The notes: generated by a model not told the origin, from the sequence alone. A stretch of DNA of 64,000 bases from an uncultured Selenomonas sp. (GCA_905372355.1 CAJPOT010000006.1:92972-156971); one strand, 5' to 3'. Counted from the first letter of the stretch, positions 52,379 to 62,374 are shown. Numbers and translations are program-made.

Positions 52379-52514
52379 TCATAAGACAGGGGCTAGTGCC
52401 CAGGCTCGTTGCTGTCGTTCCTCCCATCGAGCCGTTTTCTTATGTAATTGGCTATGCCAGCCAGGAGGGAGAGGATAAAGAGACGGCGAAGGAAGAATCG
52501 CCGTAATGCTTCTC

Positions 52515-52543
52515 TTGACAATATTCCTCATAAATCCTATACT
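52515..52543 (+). promoter_or_regulatory. Promoter of the nuo operon
   Basis: TTGACA (52515-52520), a 17-base spacer and TATACT (52538-52543), a near-consensus housekeeping promoter. nuoA starts at 52605 after AAGGGGGAG. Confidence 0.75.
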
Positions 52544-52604
52544 AATAGTTATCACGAGCCATTATGATATAACCAATATTTATCAATAAAAAGGGGGAGT
52601 TTCT

Positions 52605-52958
52605 ATGGGAGAATTTGGCGGACTCGGGCTCTTTTTCGTCGTGGTGCTTATTTTTCCTTTCCTGGTTCTCGCGCCCACGCGCATCCTGCAGCCGCGCCAG
52701 CCGACGCCGGAGAAGCAGAAGCCGTATGAGTGCGGCGTCGATACGGTCGGATCGAGCGATGTGCAGTACCACGTCGGCTACTTCCGCTACGCGCTCGCGT
52801 TCCTCCTCTTCGACGTCGAGGCGGTGTTTCTCTATCCGTGGGCGGTGTCGTTCAATCGGCTCGGACTTTTCGCATTTTTGGAAATGTTTGTCTTTCTTGG
52901 AATCTTGGCACTTGGTCTTTGGTATGCATGGAGGAAGGGGGATCTCGCATGGAAGTAG
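52605..52958 (+). CDS. nuoA: NADH-quinone oxidoreductase subunit A
   Basis: 117 residues with three membrane helices. The conserved loop [22 protein letters not shown] lies between helices 1 and 2 (key residues ECG near 41-43), and [15 protein letters not shown] is the family's acidic second helix. It is part of the membrane arm near the quinone cavity. First gene of the 11-gene complex I operon, overlapping nuoB by 10 bases. Confidence 0.95.
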   Translation: MGEFGGLGLFFVVVLIFPFLVLAPTRILQPRQPTPEKQKPYECGVDTVGSSDVQYHVGYFRYALAFLLFDVEAVFLYPWAVSFNRLGLFAFLEMFVFLGILALGLWYAWRKGDLAWK

Positions 52959-53458
52959 TGGACGTCGTTCCTGCCGCGCTCCGGGAGAATGTGATCGTGA
53001 CTTCGGTCGATGCGATTTTCAAGTGGGCGCGCTCGCGCTCGATCTGGCCGCTGGCCTCGGGGCTTGCGTGCTGCGGCATCGAGATGATGGCGACGGCGGC
53101 GGCGCGCTTCGACCTCGCGCGCTTTGGCTACGAGGTCTTCCGCGCCTGTCCACGCCAGGCGGATCTCCTGATCGTCGCGGGCACGCTGTCGTGGAAGATG
53201 GCGCCGGCTCTCATCCGTCTCTACGAGGAGATGCCCGAGCCGAAGTACGTCATCGCGATGGGCAACTGCAACCTTAATGGCGGGCCTTTCACAGATACCT
53301 ACTCGACGGTCAAGTGCCTCGATGAAGTGCTTCCTGTAGACATCTATCTGCCGGGCTGCCCGCCGCGTCCTGAGGCGCTGATCGACGCGATGATGAAGCT
53401 GCGCGACAAGATTCAGCATCCCGATCTTGCGAAGCGAGCGGGAGGTGAAGCGCGATGA
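52949..53458 (+). CDS. nuoB: NADH-quinone oxidoreductase subunit B
   Basis: 169 residues from ATG 52949. It carries the tandem cysteines and ligands of the terminal N2 cluster: [21 protein letters not shown] and [12 protein letters not shown]. It passes electrons to quinone. The third region reads NLNGG rather than the common ANSGG, a small deviation. Overlaps nuoC by 4 bases. Confidence 0.95.
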   Translation: MEVVDVVPAALRENVIVTSVDAIFKWARSRSIWPLASGLACCGIEMMATAAARFDLARFGYEVFRACPRQADLLIVAGTLSWKMAPALIRLYEEMPEPKYVIAMGNCNLNGGPFTDTYSTVKCLDEVLPVDIYLPGCPPRPEALIDAMMKLRDKIQHPDLAKRAGGEAR

Positions 53459-53952
53459 GGACGCGGTATTTTTCCAAGGAGCGACTGACAAAGATTGTCG
53501 AGATCTTCCCCAAAGCGACGTTCGACGCGGAAGCGCAAGAGCCTGCGCTCATCGTCACGGCGGCGGACTTTTCTGCCGTGCTGCGCGCTCTCAAGGAGAG
53601 GGAGGGCTTCGACCGCCTCGGCAATCTCACGGCGGTCGACTGGAAAGATCATATCGAGATGGTCTATCATCTCTACAATATGGAAGAGAATGTAAAACTC
53701 GAGATGAAAGTCGCGCTCGACAGCGCCGCGCCCGTCATCGAGTCGGCGACATTGCTGTATCCGGGGGCAGAGTTCGAGGAGCGCGAGGTCTACGACCTCA
53801 TGGGCGTGGAGTTCTTGGGTCATCCCGATCTTCGAAGAATTCTCATGCCCGACAACTATCCCGCGCATCCTCTGCGCAAGGATTTCGTCGCGCCTGTGCC
53901 GAAATTGGAGGGAGGAAAGCTCGTATGGCTGGAAAAAGCACCTACATCCTGA
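53455..53952 (+). CDS. nuoC: NADH-quinone oxidoreductase subunit C
   Basis: 165 residues. The C-terminal half has the 30-kDa-subunit signature ([20 protein letters not shown], seen at about 115-134) followed by PLRKDF. It is a structural subunit of the quinone module. nuoD begins 28 bases before its stop codon in another frame. NuoC and NuoD are separate genes here, not fused. Confidence 0.93.
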   Translation: MRTRYFSKERLTKIVEIFPKATFDAEAQEPALIVTAADFSAVLRALKEREGFDRLGNLTAVDWKDHIEMVYHLYNMEENVKLEMKVALDSAAPVIESATLLYPGAEFEEREVYDLMGVEFLGHPDLRRILMPDNYPAHPLRKDFVAPVPKLEGGKLVWLEKAPTS

Positions 53953-55022
53953 ACATGGGGCCGCAGCACCCGAGCACGCATGGCGTGCTGCAGGTCGAAC
54001 TCGAGCTTTCAGGCGAGCGCATCGAGCGCGCGAAGCCGATTGTCGGCTACATCCATCGCGGCATTGAAAAGCTCATGGAGTCACGCACATATGCGCAGAG
54101 CCTGCCCTATACGGACAAGCTCGACTACGTTTCGGCGATGAACAACAACCTCGCATGGTGTACGGCGGTGGAGAAGCTCGCGGGCATCCGCGTGCCGCTT
54201 CGCGCCGAGTATCTGCGCGTCATCGCGGCGGAATTGAACCGCATCGCGAGTCATCTCGTCTTCATCGGCACGCTTCTCAATGATCTCGGCGCGGCGACGG
54301 CCTTCATCTATGCGTTCCGTGACCGCGAGAAGGTGCTCGACCTCTTCGATCTCCTCTGCGGTGCACGCATGTCGACGAGCTACATCCGCTTGGGCGGCGT
54401 CTCCTATGATGCGACGGACGAATTCATCAAGAAGACGTTGGAATTTCTCGACTATGTGCCCGAAATGCTCGAAGAATACGACAATCTCATCACGGGCAAC
54501 GAAATCTTCTATGCGCGCATGAAGGGCGTCTCGCCCATGACGGCGGAGGAGGCGAAGTCCTTGTCGCTGTCGGGTGCGAACCTGCGTGCGACGGGCGTCG
54601 CCTACGATATCCGCCGCGTCGAACCGTACTGTGTCTATGACCATCTCGACTTCGAGGTGCCCGTCGGCATGATCGGCGACGATTGGGATCGCTATGAGGT
54701 GCGTCTCAAGGAGATGGGCGAGAGCGCGAAGATCATCCGCCAAGCGCTGAAGGATATGCCTGCAGGGGAGTTCAAGAAGAAGGTATCGCCGAATCTTCGC
54801 CCGCCGAAAGGATCGGTCTACCACCGCGTCGAGAACACGCGCGGCGAGCTGGGCTTCTACATCGTGAGCGACGGCACGGCGAAGCCTTACCGCGTGCATA
54901 TCCGCCGGCCGTCCTTCGTGAACTTGCAGGCGCTCGATTCCCTGTGCCGCGGCACGCTGATCGCCGACTCCGTTGTCGTCTATTCGACGCTCGACCCGCT
55001 GATGGGCGAGGTCGACTGCTAG
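53925..55022 (+). CDS. nuoD: NADH-quinone oxidoreductase subunit D
   Basis: 365 residues from ATG 53925, with GGAGGAAAG upstream inside nuoC. It begins [15 protein letters not shown], the quinone-site HPSTHG loop, and ends with LDPLMGEVDC, the family C-terminus. It is the 49-kDa subunit, homologous to the hydrogenase large subunit but without NiFe cysteines. It forms the quinone cavity with NuoB and NuoH. Confidence 0.95.
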   Translation: MAGKSTYILNMGPQHPSTHGVLQVELELSGERIERAKPIVGYIHRGIEKLMESRTYAQSLPYTDKLDYVSAMNNNLAWCTAVEKLAGIRVPLRAEYLRVIAAELNRIASHLVFIGTLLNDLGAATAFIYAFRDREKVLDLFDLLCGARMSTSYIRLGGVSYDATDEFIKKTLEFLDYVPEMLEEYDNLITGNEIFYARMKGVSPMTAEEAKSLSLSGANLRATGVAYDIRRVEPYCVYDHLDFEVPVGMIGDDWDRYEVRLKEMGESAKIIRQALKDMPAGEFKKKVSPNLRPPKGSVYHRVENTRGELGFYIVSDGTAKPYRVHIRRPSFVNLQALDSLCRGTLIADSVVVYSTLDPLMGEVDC

Positions 55023-55033
55023 GGGGTGCAAAG

Positions 55034-56071
55034 ATGGAAACGGGCATCGTCTATTCCTATATCAACGAACTGCGGCTCTTCCTGACGGGGGCGCTCGGCG
55101 ACGCTTTCCTCGCCGAGGTCGTCATGACGCTTCTCGGCATCGCCGTCCTTCTTGCAATCGTCATGACGGCGGCTCTCGTATTCACCTTCGGCGAGCGCAA
55201 GGTCTGTGCCTTCATCCAGGTGCGCTTTGGGCCGAACCGCGTGGGGCCGGGAGGACTCCTGCAGCCCGTGGCGGACGCCATGAAGCTCCTCAGCAAGGAG
55301 GACATCATGCCGGACGGCGCCGACCGCATCGTCTGGAGTCTGTCGCCGATCCTCGTCTTCGTGCCGGCGGCCTTGATTTACGCCTTCTATCCGTTCGATG
55401 CGGGCGTCGTCTTCGCCGATGTGAACATCGGGCTGTTCCTCCTGCTCGCCATCTCGGCGCAGGCGGTTCTGCCGTTCTTCATGGGCGGCTTCGCGTCGAA
55501 CAGCAAGTATGGCCTCATCGGCTCGATGCGTGCCGTCGCGCAGCTTCTGACGTACGAACTGCCGCTCGGCTTCGCGCTCATGGGCGTCGTCATGCTCACG
55601 GGCTCTCTCGATATGAGCCGCATCGTCGAGGCGCAGGCGGACTGCTGGTACATCTTCAAACAGCCGCTCGCGTTCCTCATCGTCTTCATCTGCATGATCG
55701 CTGAGAGCAATCGTCCGCCGTTCAACATCCTTGAGGGCGAGTCGGAGATCATCGCCGGCCCATTCACGGAGTACAGCGGCATGCGCTGGGCGCTGTTTTT
55801 CCTCGCGGAGTTCGCGAATCTCCTTTCCATCGCGATTCTCGTGACGACGCTCTTCTTGGGCGGCTGGCAGGGGCCGGCTTTTCTGCCGGGCATCTTCTGG
55901 TTCTTCCTCAAGGCGGTTCTCATGGTCGTCATCTTCCAATGGGTCGGCTGGACGTTCCCGCGCTTTCGCATCGACCATCAGATCGCCTTCGGCTGGAAGC
56001 TTCTCCTGCCTGCGGCGATGCTCAACGTCCTCTTGACGGGCGTCGGCATGATGCTCTGGCAGATGTTTTAG
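55034..56071 (+). CDS. nuoH: NADH-quinone oxidoreductase subunit H
   Basis: 345 residues with about eight membrane helices. The cytosolic loops TFGERKVCAFIQVRFGPNRV and the later AESNRPPFNILEGESEI, given here by landmarks RFGPNRVGPGG and NRPPFN, are the conserved quinone-cavity loops. It links the peripheral arm to the proton-pumping arm. GGGGTG 6-11 bases before the ATG is its ribosome site. Confidence 0.95.
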   Translation: METGIVYSYINELRLFLTGALGDAFLAEVVMTLLGIAVLLAIVMTAALVFTFGERKVCAFIQVRFGPNRVGPGGLLQPVADAMKLLSKEDIMPDGADRIVWSLSPILVFVPAALIYAFYPFDAGVVFADVNIGLFLLLAISAQAVLPFFMGGFASNSKYGLIGSMRAVAQLLTYELPLGFALMGVVMLTGSLDMSRIVEAQADCWYIFKQPLAFLIVFICMIAESNRPPFNILEGESEIIAGPFTEYSGMRWALFFLAEFANLLSIAILVTTLFLGGWQGPAFLPGIFWFFLKAVLMVVIFQWVGWTFPRFRIDHQIAFGWKLLLPAAMLNVLLTGVGMMLWQMF

Positions 56072-56101
56072 GAAGCGTTTCGGCGAAAGGAGTGAGGAAC
56101 T

Positions 56102-56521
56102 TTGTGGGGCAAAGGATTGATCAAGGGCCTCGACGTGACATGGGGTCACTTCTGGGGCAAGAAAGAGACCGTTTCCTATCCCGAGGAAAAGATTCCGATG
56201 ACCGAGCGCTTTCGCGGCGGACATCTGGCGATGGAGACGGAAAAGTGCATCTCGTGCCGCCTATGTGCGACGAGCTGTCCGAACAAGGCGCTCGACCTTC
56301 ATATCGTGACGGACGAGGCGAAGAAGCGCCACATGGCGGAGTACTGGCATGACATCGGACGCTGCATCTATTGCGGGATATGCGTCGAGGTTTGCCCGAC
56401 GCAGGCGATTACTTGGAACAAGAATTTTGCGATTGCGACGTACTTCAAGGAGGATTTGAAGTACGATGCGGTGGCGGAAGAAAGGGAGAAAAAGAAGGAG
56501 GGGGGCGAGCCGCATGAGTGA
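56102..56521 (+). CDS. nuoI: NADH-quinone oxidoreductase subunit I
   Basis: 139 residues from a TTG at 56102, after GGAGTGAGG. Two 8Fe-type ferredoxin motifs, CISCRLCATSCPNKAL and CIYCGICVEVCPTQAI, bind the N6a/N6b clusters. It connects the peripheral electron chain to NuoB. Because NuoE/F/G are missing from the operon, NuoI is the likely docking point for ferredoxin or another donor; this is inference. Overlaps nuoJ by 8 bases. Confidence 0.94.
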   Translation: MWGKGLIKGLDVTWGHFWGKKETVSYPEEKIPMTERFRGGHLAMETEKCISCRLCATSCPNKALDLHIVTDEAKKRHMAEYWHDIGRCIYCGICVEVCPTQAITWNKNFAIATYFKEDLKYDAVAEEREKKKEGGEPHE

Positions 56522-57017
56522 TTTCCTGAATGCAGGCGCCTTTTATCTCTTGGCGGCCGTCACGCTCGCGGGCGCGCTCGGCGTGGTGCTCGCGAAGAAG
56601 CTCGTCCATGCAGCGCTCCTCTTGACCGTCACGTTTATCGGCGTCGCGTGCCTCTACTTCCAACTCGGCGCGGACTTCCTCGGTGCGGCACAGCTCATGA
56701 TCTATGCGGGCGGCGTCGCCGTGCTCATCGTCTTGGGCGTCATGCTCACGCGCCATGCGCCGGGCGAGGAGACGAGTCCCGACAATGCGCGATGGTTCGC
56801 CGCGCCCGTCGCCGCCGCTCTCTTCTTCGCCGTTGTATTCTCTGCCATCTATGTGACGCCGTTCGCGGAGGTCATGGAAGCGCCTGTCGGCAACTCGATT
56901 GAAAAGCTTGCCGACCTCATGCTCGGCGAGTATGCGATAACGTTCGAGCTGGCGGCGACGCTCCTTCTGGCGGCTCTCGTCGGCGCGATTGTTTTGGCAA
57001 AGGAGGAAGGACAATGA
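56514..57017 (+). CDS. nuoJ: NADH-quinone oxidoreductase subunit J
   Basis: 167 residues, five hydrophobic segments. The family motif is in the third helix (AAQLMIYAGGVAVLIVLGVM, around residues 55-75), whose kink couples quinone chemistry to pumping. Start ATG 56514 inside nuoI; its stop overlaps nuoK by 4 bases. Confidence 0.93.
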   Translation: MSDFLNAGAFYLLAAVTLAGALGVVLAKKLVHAALLLTVTFIGVACLYFQLGADFLGAAQLMIYAGGVAVLIVLGVMLTRHAPGEETSPDNARWFAAPVAAALFFAVVFSAIYVTPFAEVMEAPVGNSIEKLADLMLGEYAITFELAATLLLAALVGAIVLAKEEGQ

Positions 57018-57325
57018 GCGTAGGACTCCTGCATTATCTCATACTGGCGGCAATCCTCTTTTCCATCGGCCTCTTTGGCCTCATCCAAAAGAGAAACCTC
57101 ATCGTCGTGCTCATGAGCATCGAGCTGATGCTGAACGCGGCGAATCTCAATCTCGTCGCCTTCAACCGCTTCCTGCCGGTCGATGCGCTCGAAGGGCAGC
57201 TTCTGGCCATCTTCTCTCTGATGGTCGGTGCGGCGGAAATCGCCGTGGGGCTTGCGCTCGCGTTCCGCATCTACCATGACAGTCATACGATTTCACTCGA
57301 TGCGCTGCAGCGCATGAAAGGCTAG
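57014..57325 (+). CDS. nuoK: NADH-quinone oxidoreductase subunit K
   Basis: 103 residues with three membrane helices. Conserved glutamates lie in LMSIELMLNAANL and the later MVGAAEIAVGLAL; these are the proton-path residues of NuoK, an Mrp-antiporter-related subunit. Standard length. Confidence 0.95.
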   Translation: MSVGLLHYLILAAILFSIGLFGLIQKRNLIVVLMSIELMLNAANLNLVAFNRFLPVDALEGQLLAIFSLMVGAAEIAVGLALAFRIYHDSHTISLDALQRMKG

Positions 57326-57333
57326 GGGGTGGC

Positions 57334-59238
57334 ATGATGTTTTCCTCTTTCGCCCTGCACCATGCGTGGCTCATACCGCTCCTGCCGGGAATTGCCTTCG
57401 TCCTCGCGGGCTTTCTGCGCGCCCTGGGGCGCCTTGCGGCGGCGCTCGTCGTGGCCGCAATCGCCGCGAGCTTCGCGCTCTCAGGCGGCGTGATCGCCGA
57501 GGTTCTCTCCACGCCGATCACGGTCGAAGCGCCGTACGTCGCGAAGACCGTCTGGATGACGGTCGGCAGTCTTGTCCTGGAGATGGGTGTCCTCGTCGAT
57601 CCCATCACGGCGATGATGCTCTTCGTCGTCACGACGGTATCGCTTTGCGTCGCGATTTACTCGGTCGGCTACATGAAGGACGATCCCGGCATGGGACGCT
57701 TCTTCTCGTTCATCTCGCTCTTTGTCGCGTCGATGCTCGGCCTCGTGCTCGCGTCGAACTTCCTGCAGCTCTACGTCTTCTGGGAGGGTGTCGGACTCTG
57801 CTCGTACCTTTTGATCGGTTTCTACTATCAGCGCGTATCGGCGCGGGAGGCTGCGAAGAAGGCGTTCATCACGACGCGCGTCGGCGACTTCGGCCTGCTC
57901 CTCGGCATCCTGCTTTTGCAGATTCATTTCGGCACGCTCGACTTTCTGAACCTGCGCATGCTCGTGCCGCTTGAGGTCTTGACGCTCGGCACGGTATTCT
58001 TGACCGTCGCGGGCTTCCTCCTCTTCATTGGGCCGATTGGAAAATCGGGCCAATTCCCGCTGCACGTCTGGCTGCCCGACGCGATGGAAGGCCCGACGCC
58101 CGTCTCCGCCCTCATTCATGCGGCGACGATGGTCGTCGCGGGCGTCTACCTCGTCGCGCGCGCCTACTTCATCTTCGCGGCGTCGCCCTTCCTCATGGAT
58201 TTGATCGCCTGGGTCGGCGGTTTCACGGCGATCTTCGCCGCGAGCATCGCCTTGACGCAGCGCGAGATCAAGCGCATCCTCGCCTATTCGACGGTCAGCC
58301 AGCTCGGCTACATGATGCTCGCGCTCGGCGTCGGCTCGCTGACGGCCTCGATGTTCCATCTCATGACGCACGCCTTCTTCAAGGCGCTCCTGTTCCTCTC
58401 GGCGGGCGCCGTCATGCACGCGCTCGCCGACGAGGCGGACATCTTCCGCATGGGCGGGCTTTGGAAGAAGATGCCGTGGACGTTCGCCGTGATGACGATC
58501 GGCGTTCTCGCGATCGCGGGTCTGCCGCCTTTCGCGGGCTTCTTCTCGAAGGACGAGATCCTTTTCGCGGCGGCGGAAGTCTCGACGCCGCTCTACGTCC
58601 TCGCGACCGTCACAGCTTTCATGACGGCGCTCTATATGGCGCGGCTGCTCTTCGTCGCCTTCCTCGGCGACTGCCGCACGGGCACGGCGTACCACGCGCA
58701 CGAAGCGGGCTGGTGGATGCGCTTGCCGCTCCTCATCCTCGCGGCGCTCGCCGTCGTCAGCGGCTTTTTGGGGCATGCGTGGGGCTTCGGCTCGTGGGTC
58801 TACTTTGGGCACGCGCACGAGGGCGCGATCGATCCGACGGTCGCCGGCATTTCGACCGCTTTGACGCTCCTCGCGCTCGCCATCGCCTACCTCGTCTATG
58901 TGAAGAAGGTCGTTTCTGCCGATGCAATCGCAGAACGGCTCGGCATTTTCTACACGCTCAGCTATCACAAATACTACATCGACGAGATTTATGCGGGGCT
59001 TCGCAAGGTCTTCGTCGACGGCTGCGGCAGGGTCTTCTACTGGATCGACATCTACATCGTCGATGGGCTGGTGAACCTTCTCGCTCTCTTTGTACGCCTC
59101 TTGAGCGGCGTCCTCTCCTTCTTTGAGACGGGGCAGACGCAGTTCTATGCGACGGTCGTCATCGTCGGCGCTGTCCTGCTCGCGCTTCTGGGTGTTTACT
59201 GTGCGGGCGGCACAGCTTTCGTGGGAGGTGGCTTCTGA
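57334..59238 (+). CDS. nuoL: NADH-quinone oxidoreductase subunit L
   Basis: 634-residue antiporter-like subunit with about 15 helices. Landmarks are FWEGVGLCSYLLIGFYY, GKSGQFPLHVWLPDAMEGP, ALIHAATMVVAGVYL and KRILAYSTVSQLGYMM. The C-terminal long amphipathic helix region is present, as in full-length NuoL. It forms the distal proton channel. Ends 1 base into nuoM. Confidence 0.95.
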   Translation: MMFSSFALHHAWLIPLLPGIAFVLAGFLRALGRLAAALVVAAIAASFALSGGVIAEVLSTPITVEAPYVAKTVWMTVGSLVLEMGVLVDPITAMMLFVVTTVSLCVAIYSVGYMKDDPGMGRFFSFISLFVASMLGLVLASNFLQLYVFWEGVGLCSYLLIGFYYQRVSAREAAKKAFITTRVGDFGLLLGILLLQIHFGTLDFLNLRMLVPLEVLTLGTVFLTVAGFLLFIGPIGKSGQFPLHVWLPDAMEGPTPVSALIHAATMVVAGVYLVARAYFIFAASPFLMDLIAWVGGFTAIFAASIALTQREIKRILAYSTVSQLGYMMLALGVGSLTASMFHLMTHAFFKALLFLSAGAVMHALADEADIFRMGGLWKKMPWTFAVMTIGVLAIAGLPPFAGFFSKDEILFAAAEVSTPLYVLATVTAFMTALYMARLLFVAFLGDCRTGTAYHAHEAGWWMRLPLLILAALAVVSGFLGHAWGFGSWVYFGHAHEGAIDPTVAGISTALTLLALAIAYLVYVKKVVSADAIAERLGIFYTLSYHKYYIDEIYAGLRKVFVDGCGRVFYWIDIYIVDGLVNLLALFVRLLSGVLSFFETGQTQFYATVVIVGAVLLALLGVYCAGGTAFVGGGF

Positions 59239-60764
59239 TGGACTTTCCCGTTTTGTCGGTCATCCTGCTCACGCCCTTGGCGGCGGCGCTTCTCCTTTGC
59301 TTCTTGAACCGCGAGTCGCGCTCCGCCATCCGCATCGTGGCGGCTGCCGCCATGGCGTTTTCGTTCGCGCTTTCCGTTTGGGCGTACTTCGGCTATGACC
59401 TCGCGGCGGGCGGCATGCAGTATACGGAGCGCGTGCCGTGGATCACCGATCTCGGCGTTTCCTACGCGCTCGGCGTCGACGGCATCTCCTTGCCGCTGCT
59501 CCTCCTGACGGAGCTGATCGGCGTGTCGGCGGTCTTTTCCTCGTGGCATGTCGAGGAGCGCTCGAAGGAGTTCTTCATCCTGCTGCTCATCTTGATCGCA
59601 GGCGTCACAGGCACCTTCGTCGCCAACGATCTCTTCATCTTCCTCTTGTGTTACGAGGTCGTCGTCATTCCGATCTACATTCTCGTCATTCTCTTCGGCT
59701 CGACGAAGCGCGTGACGAAGGAATACGCGGGCATGAAGCTCACGATCTACCTGCTGCTCGGCTCGGCATTCCTGCTCGTCGGCGTCGTCTGGCTCTACCT
59801 CACGGCGTTCCCCGCAGGAAGCCGTACGTTCGACATGCAGATGCTCGCGCTCGCGGCGCAAGGAGGACACTTCAGCCCGGGCTTCCAGATCGGCGCGTTC
59901 CTCCTGCTCCTCATCGGCTTCGGCTCGCTGCTTTCCATGTTTCCGTTCCACAGCTGGTCGCCCGACGGCTACGCGGGCGCACCGACGGCGGTGTCGATGA
60001 TCCATGCGGGTGTTCTGAAGAAGATCGGCGGCTACGGCCTCATCCGCATCGGGCTTCTCGTGCTGCCTTTGGGCGCGAAGTTCTGGGCGCCATTGATCGC
60101 GTTCCTCGCGATGTGCAACGTGCTCTACGCCGCTTACATCGCGCTCGTGCAGAAGGATTTGAAGTACGTCGTCGGCTACTCGTCGGTGTCGCACATGGGC
60201 TATGTGCTCTTGGGCTTCGCGGCACTGAATGTCGTCAGCGTCTCGGGCGCGGTTGCCAACATGGTGGCGCACGGCGTGATGAGCGCGCTCTTCTTCGCGA
60301 TGATCGGCTTCATCTATGAAAAGACGCATCTTCGCACGGTTGACGATCTCAAGGGGCTTGCCTGCCAGATGCCGCGCCTTGCGACGGGCTTCATGCTCGC
60401 GGGCATGGCGTCCTTGGGACTGCCGGGACTCATCGGCTTCGTGCCGGAGTTCACGATCTTCGTCGGCGTATTTGCCGAGTTCCCGATTCTCGCGGTGCTC
60501 GCCATCGCCGGCATCATCTTCACGGCGCTCTATGTGCTGCGGCTTCTCGCCAAGGTGCTCTTCGGCCCGGCGGACAAGAAGTTCGACGCGTACCGCGACA
60601 TGCGCGGCGCGGAGCTTGTGCCGCTCGTGCTCTTGGGCGTCGCTCTCGTGGGCTTCGGCGTGTTCCCGCATCTCCTCCTGGGGCTGATTTCGACGGGGAC
60701 GGAGCCTTTGCAGCCAATGCTTGACCAGTTGAGCCGGATCGGCTTCTTTTTAGGGGGGGACTGA
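59238..60764 (+). CDS. nuoM: NADH-quinone oxidoreductase subunit M
   Basis: 508-residue antiporter-like subunit. FLLCYEVVVIPIYILVILFG contains the conserved Glu; MFPFHSWSPDGYAGAPTAVS and DLKYVVGYSSVSHMGYVLLG follow. It is the middle proton channel of the membrane arm. ATG overlaps the nuoL stop codon by one base. Confidence 0.95.
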   Translation: MDFPVLSVILLTPLAAALLLCFLNRESRSAIRIVAAAAMAFSFALSVWAYFGYDLAAGGMQYTERVPWITDLGVSYALGVDGISLPLLLLTELIGVSAVFSSWHVEERSKEFFILLLILIAGVTGTFVANDLFIFLLCYEVVVIPIYILVILFGSTKRVTKEYAGMKLTIYLLLGSAFLLVGVVWLYLTAFPAGSRTFDMQMLALAAQGGHFSPGFQIGAFLLLLIGFGSLLSMFPFHSWSPDGYAGAPTAVSMIHAGVLKKIGGYGLIRIGLLVLPLGAKFWAPLIAFLAMCNVLYAAYIALVQKDLKYVVGYSSVSHMGYVLLGFAALNVVSVSGAVANMVAHGVMSALFFAMIGFIYEKTHLRTVDDLKGLACQMPRLATGFMLAGMASLGLPGLIGFVPEFTIFVGVFAEFPILAVLAIAGIIFTALYVLRLLAKVLFGPADKKFDAYRDMRGAELVPLVLLGVALVGFGVFPHLLLGLISTGTEPLQPMLDQLSRIGFFLGGD

Positions 60765-60766
60765 GC

Positions 60767-62188
60767 ATGGATTTTTCAGCAATCGGCATGGAGCTTGGTC
60801 TTCTTGCGCTCGCCCTGCTCTTCCTGGCGATGGGCGTGCTGCTGCCGAAGAAGGAATCGCGCACGAGTCTCGCGGCGATCTCGGTCGTCGCGCTTCTCGC
60901 GCTCTTCGCCTACGGCTTTTCCTTTTATCGGGGCGGCGAGGCGGCATCCTTCTACGCGGGGCTTTACGTCGTGGACAATTACGCCGTCTTCTTCAAGCAG
61001 CTCTTCATTTTGAGCGCAGCGCTCGTCGTGCTCTTTTCGAGCGACTATGTCGAAAGGCTTCTGCGCTCTCGTGCGGAGTTCTATGCGATCCTCGTCTTCG
61101 CCGTGCTCGGCATGTGCGTCATGGCTTCGGCGAACGACTTCCTCACGCTCTACATCGGGCTGGAGCTTATGACGATCTCCTTCTATGTGTTCGTCGGACT
61201 CCGCCAGCGCGATGCGCTTTCGAGCGAGGCGGCGATCAAGTACCTCGTCTTGGGCGCGGCGGCGTCCGCGATCCTCTTCTTCGGCGTCAGCCTCATCTAC
61301 GGCGCGGCGGGCAGCCTGCGCTTTGCGGCGGTCGTGAGCAGCCCGCAGCTCTTCACGCCGCTCGGCATCGTCGGCATGGCGCTCGTTTTTGCCGGCATCT
61401 TCTTCAAGCTGTCGATGATACCGTTCCACATGTGGGCGCCCGACGTCTACGAGGGAGCGCCCGCGCCTGTCGCCGCGCTCCTCGCCATGGGGTCGAAGGC
61501 GGCGGCTTTCGCCGTTCTCCTGCGCCTTGTCTTGGCGGTATTCCCGCCGTTGGGCGGCATGTGGCTCTCGCTTTTGGCCATTCTTGCTGCCGTCTCGATG
61601 GTCGGCGGCAACGTCATGGCGATCGTGCAGGACGATGTGAAGCGCATGCTCGCATATTCTTCCATCGCGCAGGTCGGCTACATGCTCGTCGGCGTCGTCG
61701 CGGCGGATGCGGCGGGCATGAAGGCGCTGCTCTTCTACCTCGCGCTCTACGCCTTTGCGAACATCGGCGCTTTCGCCGTGCTGACCGCCGTCGAGGCGCA
61801 GCGCGGCAAGCCCGACATGGCGAACGTCGCGGGACTCGCGAGAACTGCGCCCGTCCTCGCCGCCGTCATGACGATTTCGCTGCTCTCGATGGCGGGCATC
61901 CCGCCGACGGCGGGCTTCGCCGGGAAGCTCTACCTCTTCACGGCGGTCGTCGATCAGGGCGGCCTGTGGCTCGCCTTCGTCGGCTTCATCATGTCGATGA
62001 TCTCTGTCTACTACTACCTGCTCGTCGTCAAGGCGATGTACCTCGGCGAAGGCCCGAAAGAACCCGTAAAGATCTCGGGCGCACTTCGCGCCTGCGTCCT
62101 CGTGAGCGTTGCCCTGACGCTCGCCCTCGGCGTCTATCCCGAGCCTTTGGCGAACCTCACGAACTTCGTGGCGGCGACGTTCTTTTGA
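60767..62188 (+). CDS. nuoN: NADH-quinone oxidoreductase subunit N
   Basis: 473-residue antiporter-like subunit. LTLYIGLELMTISFYVFVGL, MIPFHMWAPDVYEGAP and DDVKRMLAYSSIAQVGYML are the family landmarks. It is the last gene of the operon and is followed at once by a strong terminator. No nuoE, nuoF or nuoG lies within the operon or beside it in this window. Confidence 0.95.
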   Translation: MDFSAIGMELGLLALALLFLAMGVLLPKKESRTSLAAISVVALLALFAYGFSFYRGGEAASFYAGLYVVDNYAVFFKQLFILSAALVVLFSSDYVERLLRSRAEFYAILVFAVLGMCVMASANDFLTLYIGLELMTISFYVFVGLRQRDALSSEAAIKYLVLGAAASAILFFGVSLIYGAAGSLRFAAVVSSPQLFTPLGIVGMALVFAGIFFKLSMIPFHMWAPDVYEGAPAPVAALLAMGSKAAAFAVLLRLVLAVFPPLGGMWLSLLAILAAVSMVGGNVMAIVQDDVKRMLAYSSIAQVGYMLVGVVAADAAGMKALLFYLALYAFANIGAFAVLTAVEAQRGKPDMANVAGLARTAPVLAAVMTISLLSMAGIPPTAGFAGKLYLFTAVVDQGGLWLAFVGFIMSMISVYYYLLVVKAMYLGEGPKEPVKISGALRACVLVSVALTLALGVYPEPLANLTNFVAATFF

Positions 62189-62199
62189 CGGATGGGAGA

Positions 62200-62234
62200 A
62201 AACAGCCCTGCGGCTTGTGCCGCAGGGCTGTTTT
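62200..62234 (+). terminator. Terminator of the nuo operon
   Basis: AACAGCCCTGCGG / CCGCAGGGCTGTT with a 6-base loop, then TTTTG. Confidence 0.88.
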
Positions 62235-62270
62235 GCTGGGGGGCGTGCCTTCCGCGCACGCTGTCACGCA

Positions 62271-62374
62271 CACGGTTGACAGCAATGCGTTTCCATGCTA
62301 TACTTTGTTACAGTGAAGGAAGAAATTCTCGGGAAAATGCCATGAGTTTTAGATTTTTCCCGTGGACAAAAGTT
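62271..62374 (+). promoter_or_regulatory. Promoter and leader-like sequence upstream of the CRISPR array
   Basis: TTGACA (62276-62281), a 17-base spacer and TATACT (62299-62304). The segment to 62374 is nearly identical to 63895-64000; the last ~60 bases match exactly. It ends about 150 bases before the first CRISPR repeat, consistent with a leader. Nothing else identifiable lies in 62375-62521. Confidence 0.55.
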
